From contig NC_068926.1 of the NCBI RefSeq assembly GCF_023091745.1, forward strand, positions 51,236,001-51,300,000: DNA of 64,000 nucleotides, in the 5' to 3' direction. The DNA comes from Budorcas taxicolor. Lineage: Eukaryota > Chordata > Mammalia > Artiodactyla > Bovidae. Position 1 is the stretch's first letter, and each line of letters starts with the position of its first letter. This document shows positions 19,903 through 29,214 of this stretch, one piece after another. Under the pieces are notes generated by a model. It had not been told where the DNA came from, did no database searches, and saw only the letters and a program-made list of their open reading frames with translations. The translations under genes and the position numbers were made by a program.

Positions 19903-20114
19903 TTGAGTTGTTTAGTTGTTCAGTCATGTCCAACTATTGTGTGACCCTGTGGATTGTAGCCCATCAGGTTCCTCTGTCCATAGGATTTTCCAGGCAAGAA
20001 TACTGGAGTGGGTTGCCATTTCCTTCTCTAGGGGATCTTTCCAACCCAGGGATCAAATCAGGTCTCCTTCATTGGCAGGGGGGTTCTTTACCACTGAGCC
20101 ATCACAGAAGTCCA
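19903..20114 (-). mobile_element. Bov-tA SINE
   Basis: Reverse element from gttgtttagttgttcagtc through caaccccat-like body, caggcaagaatactggagtg, ggggatctttccaaccc to cactgagccatcacagaag. Confidence 0.9.
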
Positions 20115-20562
20115 GAAAACGCATAGAAAAAAGACTGGCAAGAAATACATTAAAATGTACATGGAGATTATTGCATGACAATGAGATGAGAGGAAGCTTT
20201 TATTTTCTTCCCTTTGGACTTGTTTTTTCTAAACACTTTAAAATAAGCAGTCATTGTCCTTAAAAAAAAAAAGTCCCATTTGAAACCTTTAGATTGGAAA
20301 GTTCTTTACTGAGGTGTCCTTTATAGCCCCTGTTGTCTCTGGTGGTGACCAGGTCTTGCGTTTATAGCACACCTTGGAGCTGATAGCCCTGGACCCTGGA
20401 AGGCAGGAAAGAAAAGAGTGGGGGAGGGCTGATCGATGCTGGGGGAGAAGACTAGACATAATGGGTCACTCACTGTGGGTTGCTGGGGCTCCTGAACCGG
20501 GGGCCTGGGATGTTGTCAGCCACTTTGGAAACAGTCTGGAAGCTTCTACTAAAGCTGGACTT
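20115..20562. other. No recognisable feature
   Basis: Unique DNA including a short A-run (20262-20272). Confidence 0.4.
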
Positions 20563-20572
20563 CACCTACTCT

Positions 20573-20818
20573 GTTGTTCAGTCACTAAATCATGTCCTAC
20601 TCTTTGCGAGTCCATGGACTGCAGCACACCAGGCATCCCTGTCTTTCACTATCTGCCAGAGTTTGCTCAAACTCATGTCCATTGAGCTGGTGATGCTATT
20701 CAAACATCTATCTCATCCTCTGTCACCCCTTTCTCCTCCTGCCCTCAGTCTTTCCCAGCATCAGGGTCTTTTCCGATGAGTCGACTCTTTGCATCAGGTG
20801 ACCAAAGTATTGGAGCTT
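20573..20818 (-). mobile_element. BovB LINE 3' fragment, part of a composite insertion
   Basis: Reverse BovB 3' end (tgttgttcagtcactaaatc to accaaagtattggagcttc). It passes without spacer into a forward Bov-tA at 20819. The junction shares the short string gcttc with both consensus sequences. The pair is bounded by cacctactct (20563-20572) and cacctaccct (21020-21029). Confidence 0.88.
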
Positions 20819-21019
20819 CATCTGGTGGCTCAGATGGTAAAGAACCCGCCTGCAATGCAGGAGACCCAGGTTTGATCCCTGGATCAGGAAGATCCCTTGA
20901 AGGAGGGAATGGCTACCCACTCCAGTATTCTTGCCTGGAAAATCCCATGGACAGAGAAGCCTGATTCGCTATAGTCCATGGAGTCACAAAGAGTCGAACA
21001 CAACTGAGTGACTAACACT
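20819..21019 (+). mobile_element. Bov-tA SINE fused to inverted BovB
   Basis: Forward element starting at tctggtggctcagatgg and ending cacaactgagtgactaacac. It has no TSD of its own; the nearest flanking duplication spans BovB plus SINE, suggesting that they arrived together or that the SINE landed exactly at the BovB end. Confidence 0.9.
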
Positions 21020-21029
21020 CACCTACCCT

Positions 21030-21304
21030 GCTGCTGCTGCTGCTGCTAAGTCGCTTCAGTCGTGTCCGACTCTGTGCGATCCCAGAGACGGCAGCCCACC
21101 AGGCTCCCCCGTCCCTGGGATTCTCCAGGCAAGAACACTGGAGTGGGCTGCCACTTCCTTCTCCAATGCATGAAAGTGAAAAGGGAAAGTGAAGTTGCTC
21201 AGTCGTGTCCGACTCCCAGCGACCCCATGGACTGCAGCCTACCAGGCTCCTCCGCCCATGGGATTTTCCAGGCAAGAGGACTGGAGTGGGGTGCCTTTGC
21301 CTTT
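21030..21304 (-). mobile_element. BOV-A2 dimeric SINE with exact TSD
   Basis: Two reverse Bov-A units with a (CTG)n start (21029-21047) and the link ccaatgcatgaaagtgaaaag. TSD acctaccct is exact at 21021-21029 and 21305-21313, and reuses the right-hand TSD of the preceding composite. Confidence 0.93.
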
Positions 21305-21317
21305 ACCTACCCTATAC

Positions 21318-21840
21318 CCCAGCAATTCTCTTCCTTGTTTTGCAGCCAGCGCAGTCCAGTTTTCAAAGGGAGACCTAACAATATACTAACAGTAGCTCAT
21401 TTCATAATTACTCCAGCAACCCAGACATCTTTCAACAGGAGAATGTTAAACCAAATTGGGGGGAGGGGGGAGTTCCCACAATGAAATGTTACACAACAAT
21501 GAAAAAGAACTGCTTGCCACTGCACTCAGTAGTGTGAAAGAAACTCATAAATGTGATATCAGGTGAAAAAAGCTAAACACACAAGCATCTGTAGTTGCAA
21601 CTCCATTCATATAAAAGGCAAAAACAGCCAAGAGTAGGCTGAAGTGATAGGGGTCAGGAAAGCAATCATCTTTGAGGAAAATGGTGGCTGAGGGAGAGTA
21701 AAGAGGCTTCTGAGTGCTTCTAGTCATGTTGTCTGTCTGGGTGATATCCACACAGATGTGCACACTTCTGGAAATTTATTGCTCTGTGTTCTTATGATCT
21801 ATGCACTCTTTTGTATCTTACAATTCAATAAAAATATTGG
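21318..21840 (+). repeat. L1 3' region (older L1M type)
   Basis: Forward non-coding L1 3' end: gcaacccagacatctttcaac, aatgaaaaagaactgcttgc, ggtcaggaaagcaatcatc, gggtgatatccacac, acaattcaataaaaatattg. Confidence 0.65.
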
Positions 21841-22205
21841 GGACAAAAGAGAGATACGGGATCAAGATCGTTTCCTCTTCTGATGGATGTTGCTGTGTTT
21901 GTTTAAAATGCTGGATCTTCAGCAGCCATTTTGTGACCATGAGGCTATTAGCTGAGAGCAGAGCAAGACTGGTAGAACAGAAAAATGGAAGGATCCTGGA
22001 TTCATAGTGGCCATATTGAGGCACTGTAGAGGTGGGTCTCTCTCCTTGAACCTTTGTGATGGCTCTGAATGGTGGTTTCACAGGAAGGTGAAATGACCTC
22101 CACCTGGCTCTCTTTTAGGACATGCTTCGGACATCCAACCGTGAACTGCCGTGTAAGAAGTCCAGCTTTGCTGAGGCTGCGGTGCTGGAAAAAACACAAG
22201 ATGAA
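21841..22205 (+). repeat. Ancient LTR-like repeat
   Basis: atcttcagcagccattttgtg, accatgaggctatta, gaaggatcctggattcatag resemble a mammalian LTR; a related segment occurs at 62050-62200 (cagccgttttgtgatcatga). Family not named. Confidence 0.45.
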
Positions 22206-22211
22206 CGGAGA

Positions 22212-22335
22212 GGGACTTCTCTGGCAGTCCAGTGGTTATGATTCTGTGCTTACAATGCAGAGGAGCAAGTTCGATCCCTGATCAGGGAACTGAGATCCCA
22301 CATGCCACTAGGCATGGGCCAAAAAAAAAGAAGAA
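22212..22335 (+). mobile_element. CHR-type SINE
   Basis: gggacttctctggcagtccag, gttcgatccctgatcaggg, aactgagatcccacatgcc, ggcatgggccaaaaaaaaag. Confidence 0.9.
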
Positions 22336-22339
22336 GGGA

Positions 22340-22905
22340 GATACCGGAGGTACCAGACACAAATACAAAGATGGCATTTTCACAATCTGGCATGAACCTC
22401 CAACACCTCCACTTGTAACTTCTGAGACACCGTGAGTTCAAAACAATCAGCAGAGCCACTCTCGAATTCATGACTCAGAAACTGTGAGCTAGTAAATGAT
22501 TATTATTGCTTTAAGCCTCGAAATTTGGGGATGACCTGTTGTCCAGTCCTGGATAAGTAATGCGCCTCTTTCACTGTAAGCATTCATCAAATGATGTAAT
22601 TAGTCTCCTTTTTGTTTAAGCCACAGGCTGGCAACACTTTGCCATGAAGGATTAGATGGTAAACACTTGAGGCATTACAGACCAGACGGTCTCTGTAACA
22701 ACTAGTCTACTCTGCTGCTGGAGAGTGAAAGCTGCCAGAGGCGATCCATAAATATGTATGGCTTTGTTCCAATAAAGATTTATTAACAAAGGCAGGGAGC
22801 CAGTACATGAGCAGCAGTTTGCCGAATCATGCTTTAAGCCATTTTTGAGTTAGATTTTTCTGTTACTTGCAGCCCAAAGCATCTCTGGATAATTTCAACT
22901 ATCCA
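22340..22905 (+). repeat. Ancient MaLR-like LTR, split by a hAT-type element
   Basis: actcagaaactgtgagctag, attattattgctttaagcc are LTR 3' features. A second LTR-like end is cut at tttgtttaagcca (22611-22623) and resumes at 22833 with tttaagccatttttgag, then ctgttacttgcagcccaaag. Confidence 0.5.
22624..22832 (+). mobile_element. Non-autonomous hAT-type DNA element
   Basis: Internal strings accagacggtctctgtaac, aactagtctactctgctgc and gttccaataaagatttatt match a non-autonomous mammalian hAT-like family. The flanking tttaagcca at 22615-22623 and 22833-22841 contains the expected 8-base TSD. Ends show caggctggcaac and gtttgccgaatcatg, a decayed terminal inverted repeat. Confidence 0.65.
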
Positions 22906-22959
22906 GAGAGAGCTTGGGGCTAAATGTTAGCCCTGCATGGGCTCTGGGTGTCCATGCAC

Positions 22960-23167
22960 AAGCTCTGGTGGTATAGCATGGGCTCTGCAATGTGGGAAAC
23001 CAGGGTTCAATCCCTGGATTGGGAAGATCCCTTGAAGAAGGGAACAGCTACCCATTCCAATATTCTGGCCTGGAGAATTCCACAGCCAGAGGGGAGCCTG
23101 GTGGGCTACATTCCATGGGGTCACAAATGGTCAGACACAACTGAGCAATTTTCACTTCACTTCACTG
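22960..23167 (+). mobile_element. Bov-tA SINE, diverged
   Basis: gctctggtggtatagcatgg, ggttcaatccctggattgg, ccattccaatattctggcc, ctacattccatggggtcac, then (TTCAC)n at the tail. Confidence 0.85.
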
Positions 23168-23757
23168 GTGTGGGTGCAGGGGTCCTGGTGTTTTCACCCC
23201 ACTCATCATCTTATCTGCTCAGATAAGAAGGGCTGGGCTGTTCCTTCACTAAGGGCACTCTGAGCATCTCTTACCAGGTTGCCAGTTCTCGTCTCTCCTC
23301 TTTGCTGATTCTAGAATCGCTGGAATCCTCCTTACTGGATATTCAGCAAGGCAGGCAGGCAGGAAGATGAGTGTTCCCCAGATGAGGCCCTTATAGCTAA
23401 AGACAAGACCCCTGCAGGAGGAGAGCAATGAAAGCCAGAGGCTCACACCTCCTCCTCTCCCCACTCAGACAAGCCTGGGAAGCTCCCTTCATCCACAGCT
23501 GTGATGATTGTGCACCCAGTTCTTGCTGCGTTTGATGCTCTGTGCTCAGCGTTCACAAACCTGTCCCGTGGAGAACTCTCGGAGGTGGACATTCTTATCA
23601 GTCCCATTGCACGGATAAGGGAAGGGGCAAACAGGAGAGGGAAGGAGAGAGGCATCACTGTTCCCAAGACACACAGTGGAAAGTGGGATGCACATCCATG
23701 CTGACTGCTCCACTCCCAACACGGGCCAGAAACCCACGGCAGAAAGGCGAGCTCACG
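23168..23757. other. No recognisable feature
   Basis: Unique DNA with a (GCAG)n-like stretch at 23350-23363. A very diverged MIR near 23570-23640 is possible but not supportable. Confidence 0.35.
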
Positions 23758-23976
23758 GGGATTTCCCTGGTGGTCCAGTGGCAGAGAATCTGCCTCCCAA
23801 TGCAGGGGGCCCGGGTTCGAGCCCTCGTCTAGGAACATCCCACAAGCCTCGGGGCAACTAAGCCGCTGCCGCAACTACTGAGTCCACACACTCTGGAGCC
23901 CCTGAGCGGCAAAGAAGATCCTGTGTGCTTCAACTAAGGCTCAAAGTAGTCAAATAAATAAATATTTTTAAAAAGA
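23758..23976 (+). mobile_element. CHR-type SINE, long form
   Basis: gggatttccctggtggtccag, GGGTTCGAGCCC box, aagcctcggggcaactaagc, actctggagcccctgagcgg, tcaaataaataaatattt tail. Confidence 0.9.
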
Positions 23977-24092
23977 AAGATGAGCCCAGCCATATGGCAA
24001 GGTGAGGGGCACGGGAGACCCGTACATCTCCTCCTCCCACCAGGGCTCCAACTCGGGTCTTCCTTCCCAGTGGCTGGCCCACTCTGGTGGTC

Positions 24093-24148
24093 TGCCCCCC
24101 ACCTCCTGCCAGGAGGGCCCTGCCCCCCACCTCCTCCCAGGAGGGCCC
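24093..24148. repeat. 28-bp tandem duplication
   Basis: Unit tgccccccacctcctgccag onward (24093-24120) is repeated at 24121-24148 with a single G to C change. Confidence 0.95.
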
Positions 24149-24166
24149 TGCCACCCTCCCCCCAGG

Positions 24167-24180
24167 CCGCCAGGGGGCTG
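24167..24180 (+). promoter_or_regulatory. Candidate CTCF-binding motif
   Basis: CCGCCAGGGGGCTG agrees with the CTCF core CCASYAGRKGGCRS at 12 of 14 positions, including the central AG and GGC. It lies in unique C-rich DNA immediately right of the 28-base duplication. Binding is inferred from sequence only. Confidence 0.35.
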
Positions 24181-24612
24181 GTGCGGGTAACACTGTTGTT
24201 TGCTGCCTCTCTGCTCATCTTGTTTGTTCTAATTATGTCAAGTAAGCCATTATAATTTTTACGTTTTTTAGATTAACATTTTTGCTCAAGGGCACAGTAA
24301 TTAGTGAACGGCTGGGAGTTTAACAGTTCTGAGCAACTGGGAGGGAAAGTTTTCTCCTGTAAATCTTTGGAAAAGCCTGGAGGCTACTGGGCCACCCACA
24401 CAGCCCCTCAGCCTCCGGAGGGTGGGGCTTTTGTAAGGCACACAGCCTTGGTGAGGGGAGGAAACCCCTGTCGGGTCCCCAGCCCAGGACCAGCAACCAC
24501 TCTGGGGACTTCCAACAGCCTGGCCCTCTGGGTCTCTGCTGGGGAAATTACTCTCCCCTCCCCAATTCCCTATGGTATGCCTTATCTGTGCATGGCTCAC
24601 ACCATAGGTGCT

Positions 24613-25438
24613 TTCAGTTCAGTTCAGTTCAGTCGCTCAGTCGTGTCCGACTCTTTGCGACCCCATGAATTGCAGCACGCCAGGCCTCCCTGTCCATCAC
24701 CAACTCCTGGAGTTCACTCAGACTCACGTCCATCGAGTCAGTGATGCCATCCAGCCACCTCATCCTCTGTCGTCCCCTTCTCCTCCTGCCCCCAATCCCT
24801 CCCAGTCTTTTCCAATGAGTCAACTCTTCACATGAGGTGGCCCAAGTACTGGAGTTGCAGCTTTAGCATCATTCCTTCCAAAGAAATCCCAGGGCTGATC
24901 TCCTTCAGAATGGACTGGTTGGATCTCCTTGCCATCCAAGGGACTCTCAAGAGTCTTCTCCAACACCACACTTCAAAAGCATCAATTCTTTGGTGCTCAG
25001 CCTTCTTCATCGTCCAACTCTCACATCCATACATGACCACTGGAAAAACCATAGCCTTGGCTAGACGGACATTAGTTGGCAAAGTAATGCCTCTGCTTTT
25101 GAATGTGCTATCTAGGTTGGTCATAACTTTTCTTCCAAGGAGTAAGTGTCTTTTAATTTCATGGCTGCAGTCACCATCTGCAGTGATTTTGGAGCCCCCC
25201 AAAATAAAGTCTGACACTGTTTCCACTGTTTCCCCATCTATTTCCCATGAAGTGATGGGACCAGGTGCCATGATCTTCGTTTTCTGAATGTTGAGCTTTA
25301 AGCCAACTTGTTCACTCTCCTCTTTCAGTTTCATCAAGAGGCTTTTTAGTTCCTCTTCACTTTCTGCCATAAGGGTGGTGTCGTCTGCATATCTGAGGTT
25401 ATTGATATTTCTCCCAGCAATCTTGATTCCAGCTTGAG
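24613..25438 (-). mobile_element. BovB LINE, long 5'-truncated copy with intact YADD
   Basis: The 3' end carries four TTCAG units (24613-24632). The reverse-strand frame from 25370 to 24828 encodes 180 residues of the BovB RT C-terminal region (for example SWEIDGETVETVSDF, CSHEIKRHLLLGRKVMTNLD, VWCWRRLLRVPWMARRSNQ). The in-frame codons at 25380-25391 read YADD, the catalytic box of the reverse transcriptase. The frame ends at a TGA (24828-24830) where other copies continue with arginine, probably a CpG-decay mutation. The upstream two-thirds of the element is absent. Confidence 0.93.
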
Positions 25439-25452
25439 TTACTATGCCGCTA

Positions 25453-25520
25453 GTAAAGATCCTGCATGCTGCAACTTAAAAGATCTTATGTGCTGCAACT
25501 AAGACCTGGTGCAGCCAAAG

Positions 25521-25526
<6 letters not shown>
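25453..25526 (+). mobile_element. CHR-type SINE 3' half fused to BovB
   Basis: aagatcctgcatgctgcaac, aaagatcttatgtgctgcaa, ctaagacctggtgcagccaa: the tail half of a CHR SINE. No matching 5' half exists on the other side of the BovB, so it is not a simple interrupted element. Confidence 0.75.

Positions 25527-25571
<45 letters not shown>
25523..25571. repeat. (AT)n microsatellite and T-run
   Basis: An AT array covers 25523-25554 (about 16 units) and passes into a run of about 18 T. Confidence 0.95.
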
Positions 25572-25572
<1 letters not shown>

Positions 25573-26059
25573 GAACTATTTTTTAAAAGTAAAGTAGAAT
25601 CATACAGAGGAGGTTTGGACAGTCAGCCTGCAAGAGCTCAATCATATGGCCACTGCTAGCTGCAAGGGATGCTGGGAAGGCCATCTTGCTGCTTAAAGGA
25701 GACGAGGACAGATTTGATGAGCAGCTAGTGGTGTATGTCCATCTACTGTCTTCTCTCTCCCAGCCCCAGGAGCCATCATCTCCTCCTAGGCTCAGAGTCT
25801 GGCTTTTACATTCCACTTGCCCCTCCAGTCTATTGTTTGGGGCATCAACTTGATATTTCCATAGCTCTGACTTTGCAGCTCAAAAGCCCAGGCTTCTAAA
25901 GCTTTGGCTTCTGAAACTAAATGGCCTTTTTTATGTTTTTCTACTCTCTTCTTCCTCTGCGCAATGAATGCTTCACGGTCTAGTTTGGCAGAGGGCAGGG
26001 GACAAAGGGCAAAGAAGGAACCCTTCTTTGAGTTAAATGAAATAGAATGCACATTGGTT
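25572..26059. other. Unresolved, partly ancient repeat
   Basis: catatggccactgctagctg and caagggatgctgggaagg (25643-25680) relate to the unnamed repeat at 9010-9300. The rest is unassigned. A reverse-strand frame (25792-26097) has a basic segment FIAQRKKRVEKHKKGHLVSE that matches no family known to me; its first codons lie in L1 sequence. Confidence 0.35.
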
Positions 26060-26328
26060 AGAAGTAGCATCCTGCTCTCATGGCCCAGCCATTCCATTCA
26101 TAGACATTTACCCAAGAGAAATGAAGATGTGTGTCCCGTCTGTTCTCATACACAAATGTGCATAGCTGCTTTATCCATAAGAGCTCAAAACTAGAGACAC
26201 ATAACATCCCTTGACTGGTGACCAGATAAATTGTGTACCTACACAATGGAATCCTATTCAGCAATAAAAAGGAATGAAGTATTGACTCAAGCAACAACAT
26301 ACATGAATCTCAAAATCCTGACTAAGTC
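26060..26328 (+). repeat. L1 3' region (L1M type)
   Basis: catttacccaagagaaatga, atgtgcatagctgctttatcc, ctacacaatggaatcctattc, agcaataaaaaggaatgaag are standard for this L1 region. Confidence 0.8.
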
Positions 26329-26415
26329 AGAGGTGGGTAAGCCTTTTCTGTAAAGGGCCAAGCAGCAGTATTTTTGGCTTTGTGGGGCTTACCGTCTCAA
26401 CAATTCTACTCTACT

Positions 26416-26820
26416 TTTAAAAAAACTTTTAATTTTGTTTTGGAACTGTGGCTCAAATGGTAAAAAATCTGCCTATAATGCAAGAGACCCAGGTTCGATC
26501 CCTGAGTCAGGAAGATCCCTTCTCCAGGGGATTCTTATCTGGAGTATTCTTGCCTGACAATTCCATGGACAGAGGACCCTGGTGGGCTACAGTCCACGGG
26601 GTCACAAAGAGTCGTCCACAACTGAATGACTTTCATTTTTCATAGCTGATTAACAATGTTGTGATAGTTTAAGATGGACAGCAAAGGGACTCAATCGTAC
26701 ATACACATGTATCCATTCTCTCCTGAACTCCCCTCCCATTCAGGCTGCCACCTAACACTGAGCAGATTCCCTGTGCTATACAGTAGGATCTTACTGTTAT
26801 CCATTTTAAATACAGCAGCC
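26416..26820 (-). mobile_element. Artiodactyl L1 3' fragment with exact TSD
   Basis: Reverse L1: tttaattttgttttggaact (26426-26445), then after a SINE catagctgattaacaatgttg, gtgctatacagtaggatc and ttatccattttaaatac. TSD ttctactctact is exact at 26404-26415 and 26821-26832, so it inserted into the hAT-type element. Confidence 0.85.
26446..26641 (+). mobile_element. Bov-tA SINE nested in L1
   Basis: gtggctcaaatggtaaaaaatc, ggttcgatccctgagtcagg, gcctgacaattccatggac, ctgaatgactttcatttttc. Third layer of this nest. Confidence 0.9.
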
Positions 26821-26956
26821 TTCTACTCTACTCTTGTAGTTTGAAAGAAACCATAGATACTACCTCGATGAATGAACATGGCTGTGCTCTAATAAAACTT
26901 TATTTATGAGCCTTGAAATTTAGATTTCATGACATTTTCATGTGTCACGAAATACT

Positions 26957-27069
26957 ACTCTTTTTTTTGGTCTGCACAGTGTGGCTTGTGGGATCTTAGT
27001 TTCCCGACCAGGGGACTGAAGCCGAGCCTTCAGCAATGAGAGCGTGGAGGGACTACCAGGGAATTCCCA
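26957..27069 (-). mobile_element. CHR-type SINE
   Basis: tctgcacagtgtggcttgtg, gggatcttagtttcccgacc, gggactaccagggaattccc. It interrupts the hAT-type element; flanks aaatactac and aatgttac may be an eroded TSD. Confidence 0.85.
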
Positions 27070-27123
27070 ATGTTACTTTTCTTTCAACTTTTTTCAACCA
27101 TGAAAGAAAAAATGTAAAAACCC

Positions 27124-27981
27124 AGAACTCTCATTCATTGCTGGAATGCAAAATGGTACAGTCACTTTGGAAGACAGTTTGGTGGTTTTTTTATAAAACT
27201 GAACGCATTCTTACCATATGATCCAGCCATCATGCTTCTCTGTATTTACCAAAGAAGTTAATAACTTCTGTCCACACAAAAACCTGCAGATGGATTTTAT
27301 AGCAGCTTTGCTCATAATCGCCCCAAATGGAAGCAGCCATGATGCCCTTCAGTAGGTGAATGGATAAATAAACGGTGGTCCATCCAGACCATAGAATTTT
27401 ATTCAGCACTTAAGAGAAGTGAGCTATCAAGCCATGAAGAGACATGGAAGAACCTTAAATGTATATTACTAAGTGAAAGAAGCTAATCCGAAAAGGCTAC
27501 CTTCTGTATGTTTCAAACTCTGACATTCTAGGAAAAGTAAAACTATGGGGAAACAGTAAAAAGATCATTGGTTGTTAGGGGTTGGGGGAAAGGACAGATG
27601 AATAGGTGGGGCAGGGGGTGGTTTAGCAGTGAAATAATTCTGTATGATGCCATAATGGCAGATGTGTGTGCTCCATCGACTCGGTCGTGTCGACTCTGCG
27701 ACCCTATGCACTGTAGCCTGCCAGGCTCCTCTGTCAGTGGGATTCTCCAGGCAAGAATACTGGAGGGGGTTGCCATCTCCTACTCAAGGGGATCTTTCCA
27801 ACCCAGGGATTGAACCTACATCTTCTGCATTGCAGGCAGATTCTTTACCACTGTGCTATCAGGGAAGCCCCATAATGTTAGATACCTATTATTAAAACAT
27901 TTATCAAAATCCATAGACTGTACAACACCAAGAGTGAGCCCTCCTGTACACTGTGAACTATAGTTAAAAATGATGTATCTG
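27124..27981 (+). repeat. L1 3' region (L1M type), split by Bov-tA
   Basis: tgctggaatgcaaaatggtac, agtcactttggaagacagttt, ggatggattttatagcagc-like block, gtgaatggataaataaacgg, tattactaagtgaaagaagc, ggttgttaggggttggggg, then from 27878 tagatacctattattaaaac to gaactatagttaaaaatg. Confidence 0.8.
27658..27869 (-). mobile_element. Bov-tA SINE in L1
   Basis: Reverse element: cgactcggtcgtgtcgactc, accctatgcactgtagcctg, aggcaagaatactggaggg, tgtgctatcagggaagc. TSD ccataatg at 27650-27657 and 27870-27877 (exact). Confidence 0.92.
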
Positions 27982-28165
27982 GAACTTCCCTGGTGGTCTG
28001 GTAATTAAGACTTCACCGTCCATTGCAAGGGGTGTGGGTTCGATCCCTGGTGGGGGAGCTAAGATCCCGCATGTCTCCCGGCCAATAAATCAAAACATAA
28101 AACAGAAACAATATTGTAAGAAATTCAATAAAGACTTTAAAAAATGGTCCACATAAAAAAAAGCT
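27982..28165 (+). mobile_element. CHR-type SINE
   Basis: ggaacttccctggtggtctgg, gggttcgatccctggtggg, gctaagatcccgcatgtctc, ggccaataaatcaaaacata and a long A-rich tail with interspersed unique bases. Confidence 0.88.
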
Positions 28166-28179
28166 TAAAAAAATTACAT

Positions 28180-28310
28180 CCATGTTGAGTGATTCACTGT
28201 AACAAATGTGTCACACTAATACCAGATATTAATAATAAAGGGGAAGCTGTGTGCCACAGTGGGGGATGGGGCAGGGAGGCACTCTTGGTACCATCTGCTC
28301 TGAGGTCACA
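28180..28310 (+). repeat. L1 3' fragment
   Basis: gattcactgtaacaaatgtg, cacactaataccagatatta and ggggaagctgtgtgccac match an older L1 3' UTR segment. Confidence 0.5.
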
Positions 28311-28439
28311 GCTGTGTCCGTCCTGTTCACTGCCTGGTGAGAATGGAAGAGACACTTGCTAAACGTCTAGGGAGTGAATCAAATGAGATTAATTCAGCTG
28401 GGCCAGGCGCGGTCAGGAAGGACAGGCTGTTAGCCTTGG

Positions 28440-28640
28440 GGGTGGGGGATGTTCATTGGAGCCTGACCGTGAGTCAGGCACACAGGGACACCAAGAAGAG
28501 GAAATAGCCATGGCAAAGGCTGGGAGATGGGAAGGGCCGCGTGAGGCTGAAAAGAGCAGTTAGGTGTGGCCTGAGAGGAGGTCAGGGAGGTTAGGGGGTG
28601 CCTGAGAGTGTAGGTATTTTGTCCCCAGGCTAGAGAGAAA
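28440..28640 (-). repeat. L2 LINE remnant
   Basis: ccatggcaaaggctgggagatg, ggcctgagaggaggtcaggg and gtattttgtccccaggctag are loosely L2-like on the reverse strand. Confidence 0.35.
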
Positions 28641-28802
28641 GTTATCGGGCAGTTGTGGTCACTTGTTCTTTGTATTCAGTATTCACTCTTGTGGGCCAGT
28701 CCCCCATCATCCAAGGTGGTGGCCCTGGGCCTTTGGGCCCCTCTGCCTGGTGGTACAGTATCTCTGGGGGCAGTTTCAACAAAGATTTGGGTTTAAAGCC
28801 GT

Positions 28803-29210
28803 TATCAGTTTCCCGGTGCTGCTGTAACAAATTACCAGAGATTTAGTGACTTGAAGCAACACAAATTTACTATCTGACAGTTCTGGAGGGCAGAAGCTCT
28901 GAACAGATTTCATGGAGCTGCCACCAAGGTGTTGGCAGGCCTGATTCCCTCTGGAGGCTTGTGGGTGGGGTTGAGGGGGGATTTACTCCCTTGCCTTTTC
29001 CATCTTCTAGCAGCACCTGTGTTACTTGATTGTGACTATGTCACTCCAACCTCTGCTGCCATCCTGATGCCTCCTTCTCTGACTCTGACCCTCCTTTTAC
29101 AGGGACCATTTCCGTGCCATTGGACCCACCAGGATAATACAGGATAATCTCTTCATCTCAAAATCCTTAACTTAATCACATTTGCAAAGACCCTTTTGTC
29201 ACATGTTAGG
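28803..29210 (-). repeat. MLT1-like LTR
   Basis: tatcagtttcccggtgctgc, tgtaacaaattaccagagat, cacaaatttactatctgaca, gttctggagggcagaagctc, tccttaacttaatcacattt: a near-complete reverse MaLR LTR. Non-coding. Confidence 0.8.
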
Positions 29211-29214
29211 GATT

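Larger units (their letters stand above)
23977..24612. other. Repeat-poor, C-rich then AT-rich stretch
   Basis: Contains a 28-base tandem duplication and a CTCF-like motif (separate entries), then an AT-rich part (24225-24310) with CATTATAATTTTTACG. No gene or interspersed repeat is recognised. Confidence 0.4.
26329..27123 (+). mobile_element. hAT-type ancient element, broken by L1 and CHR
   Basis: Pieces 26329-26415, 26821-26956 and 27070-27123 join as one element: ttttctgtaaagggccaagc, ggctttgtggggcttaccg; ctctaataaaactttatttat, ttcatgtgtcacgaaatac; cttttttcaaccatgaaag and aaaaatgtaaaaaccc. Same family as 22624-22832. Confidence 0.6.

Noticed and set aside
24828..25370. 180-residue reverse-strand open frame as a gene
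   Set aside because: It is a BovB reverse-transcriptase remnant lacking the N-terminal two-thirds, ended by a premature stop, in a truncated LINE.
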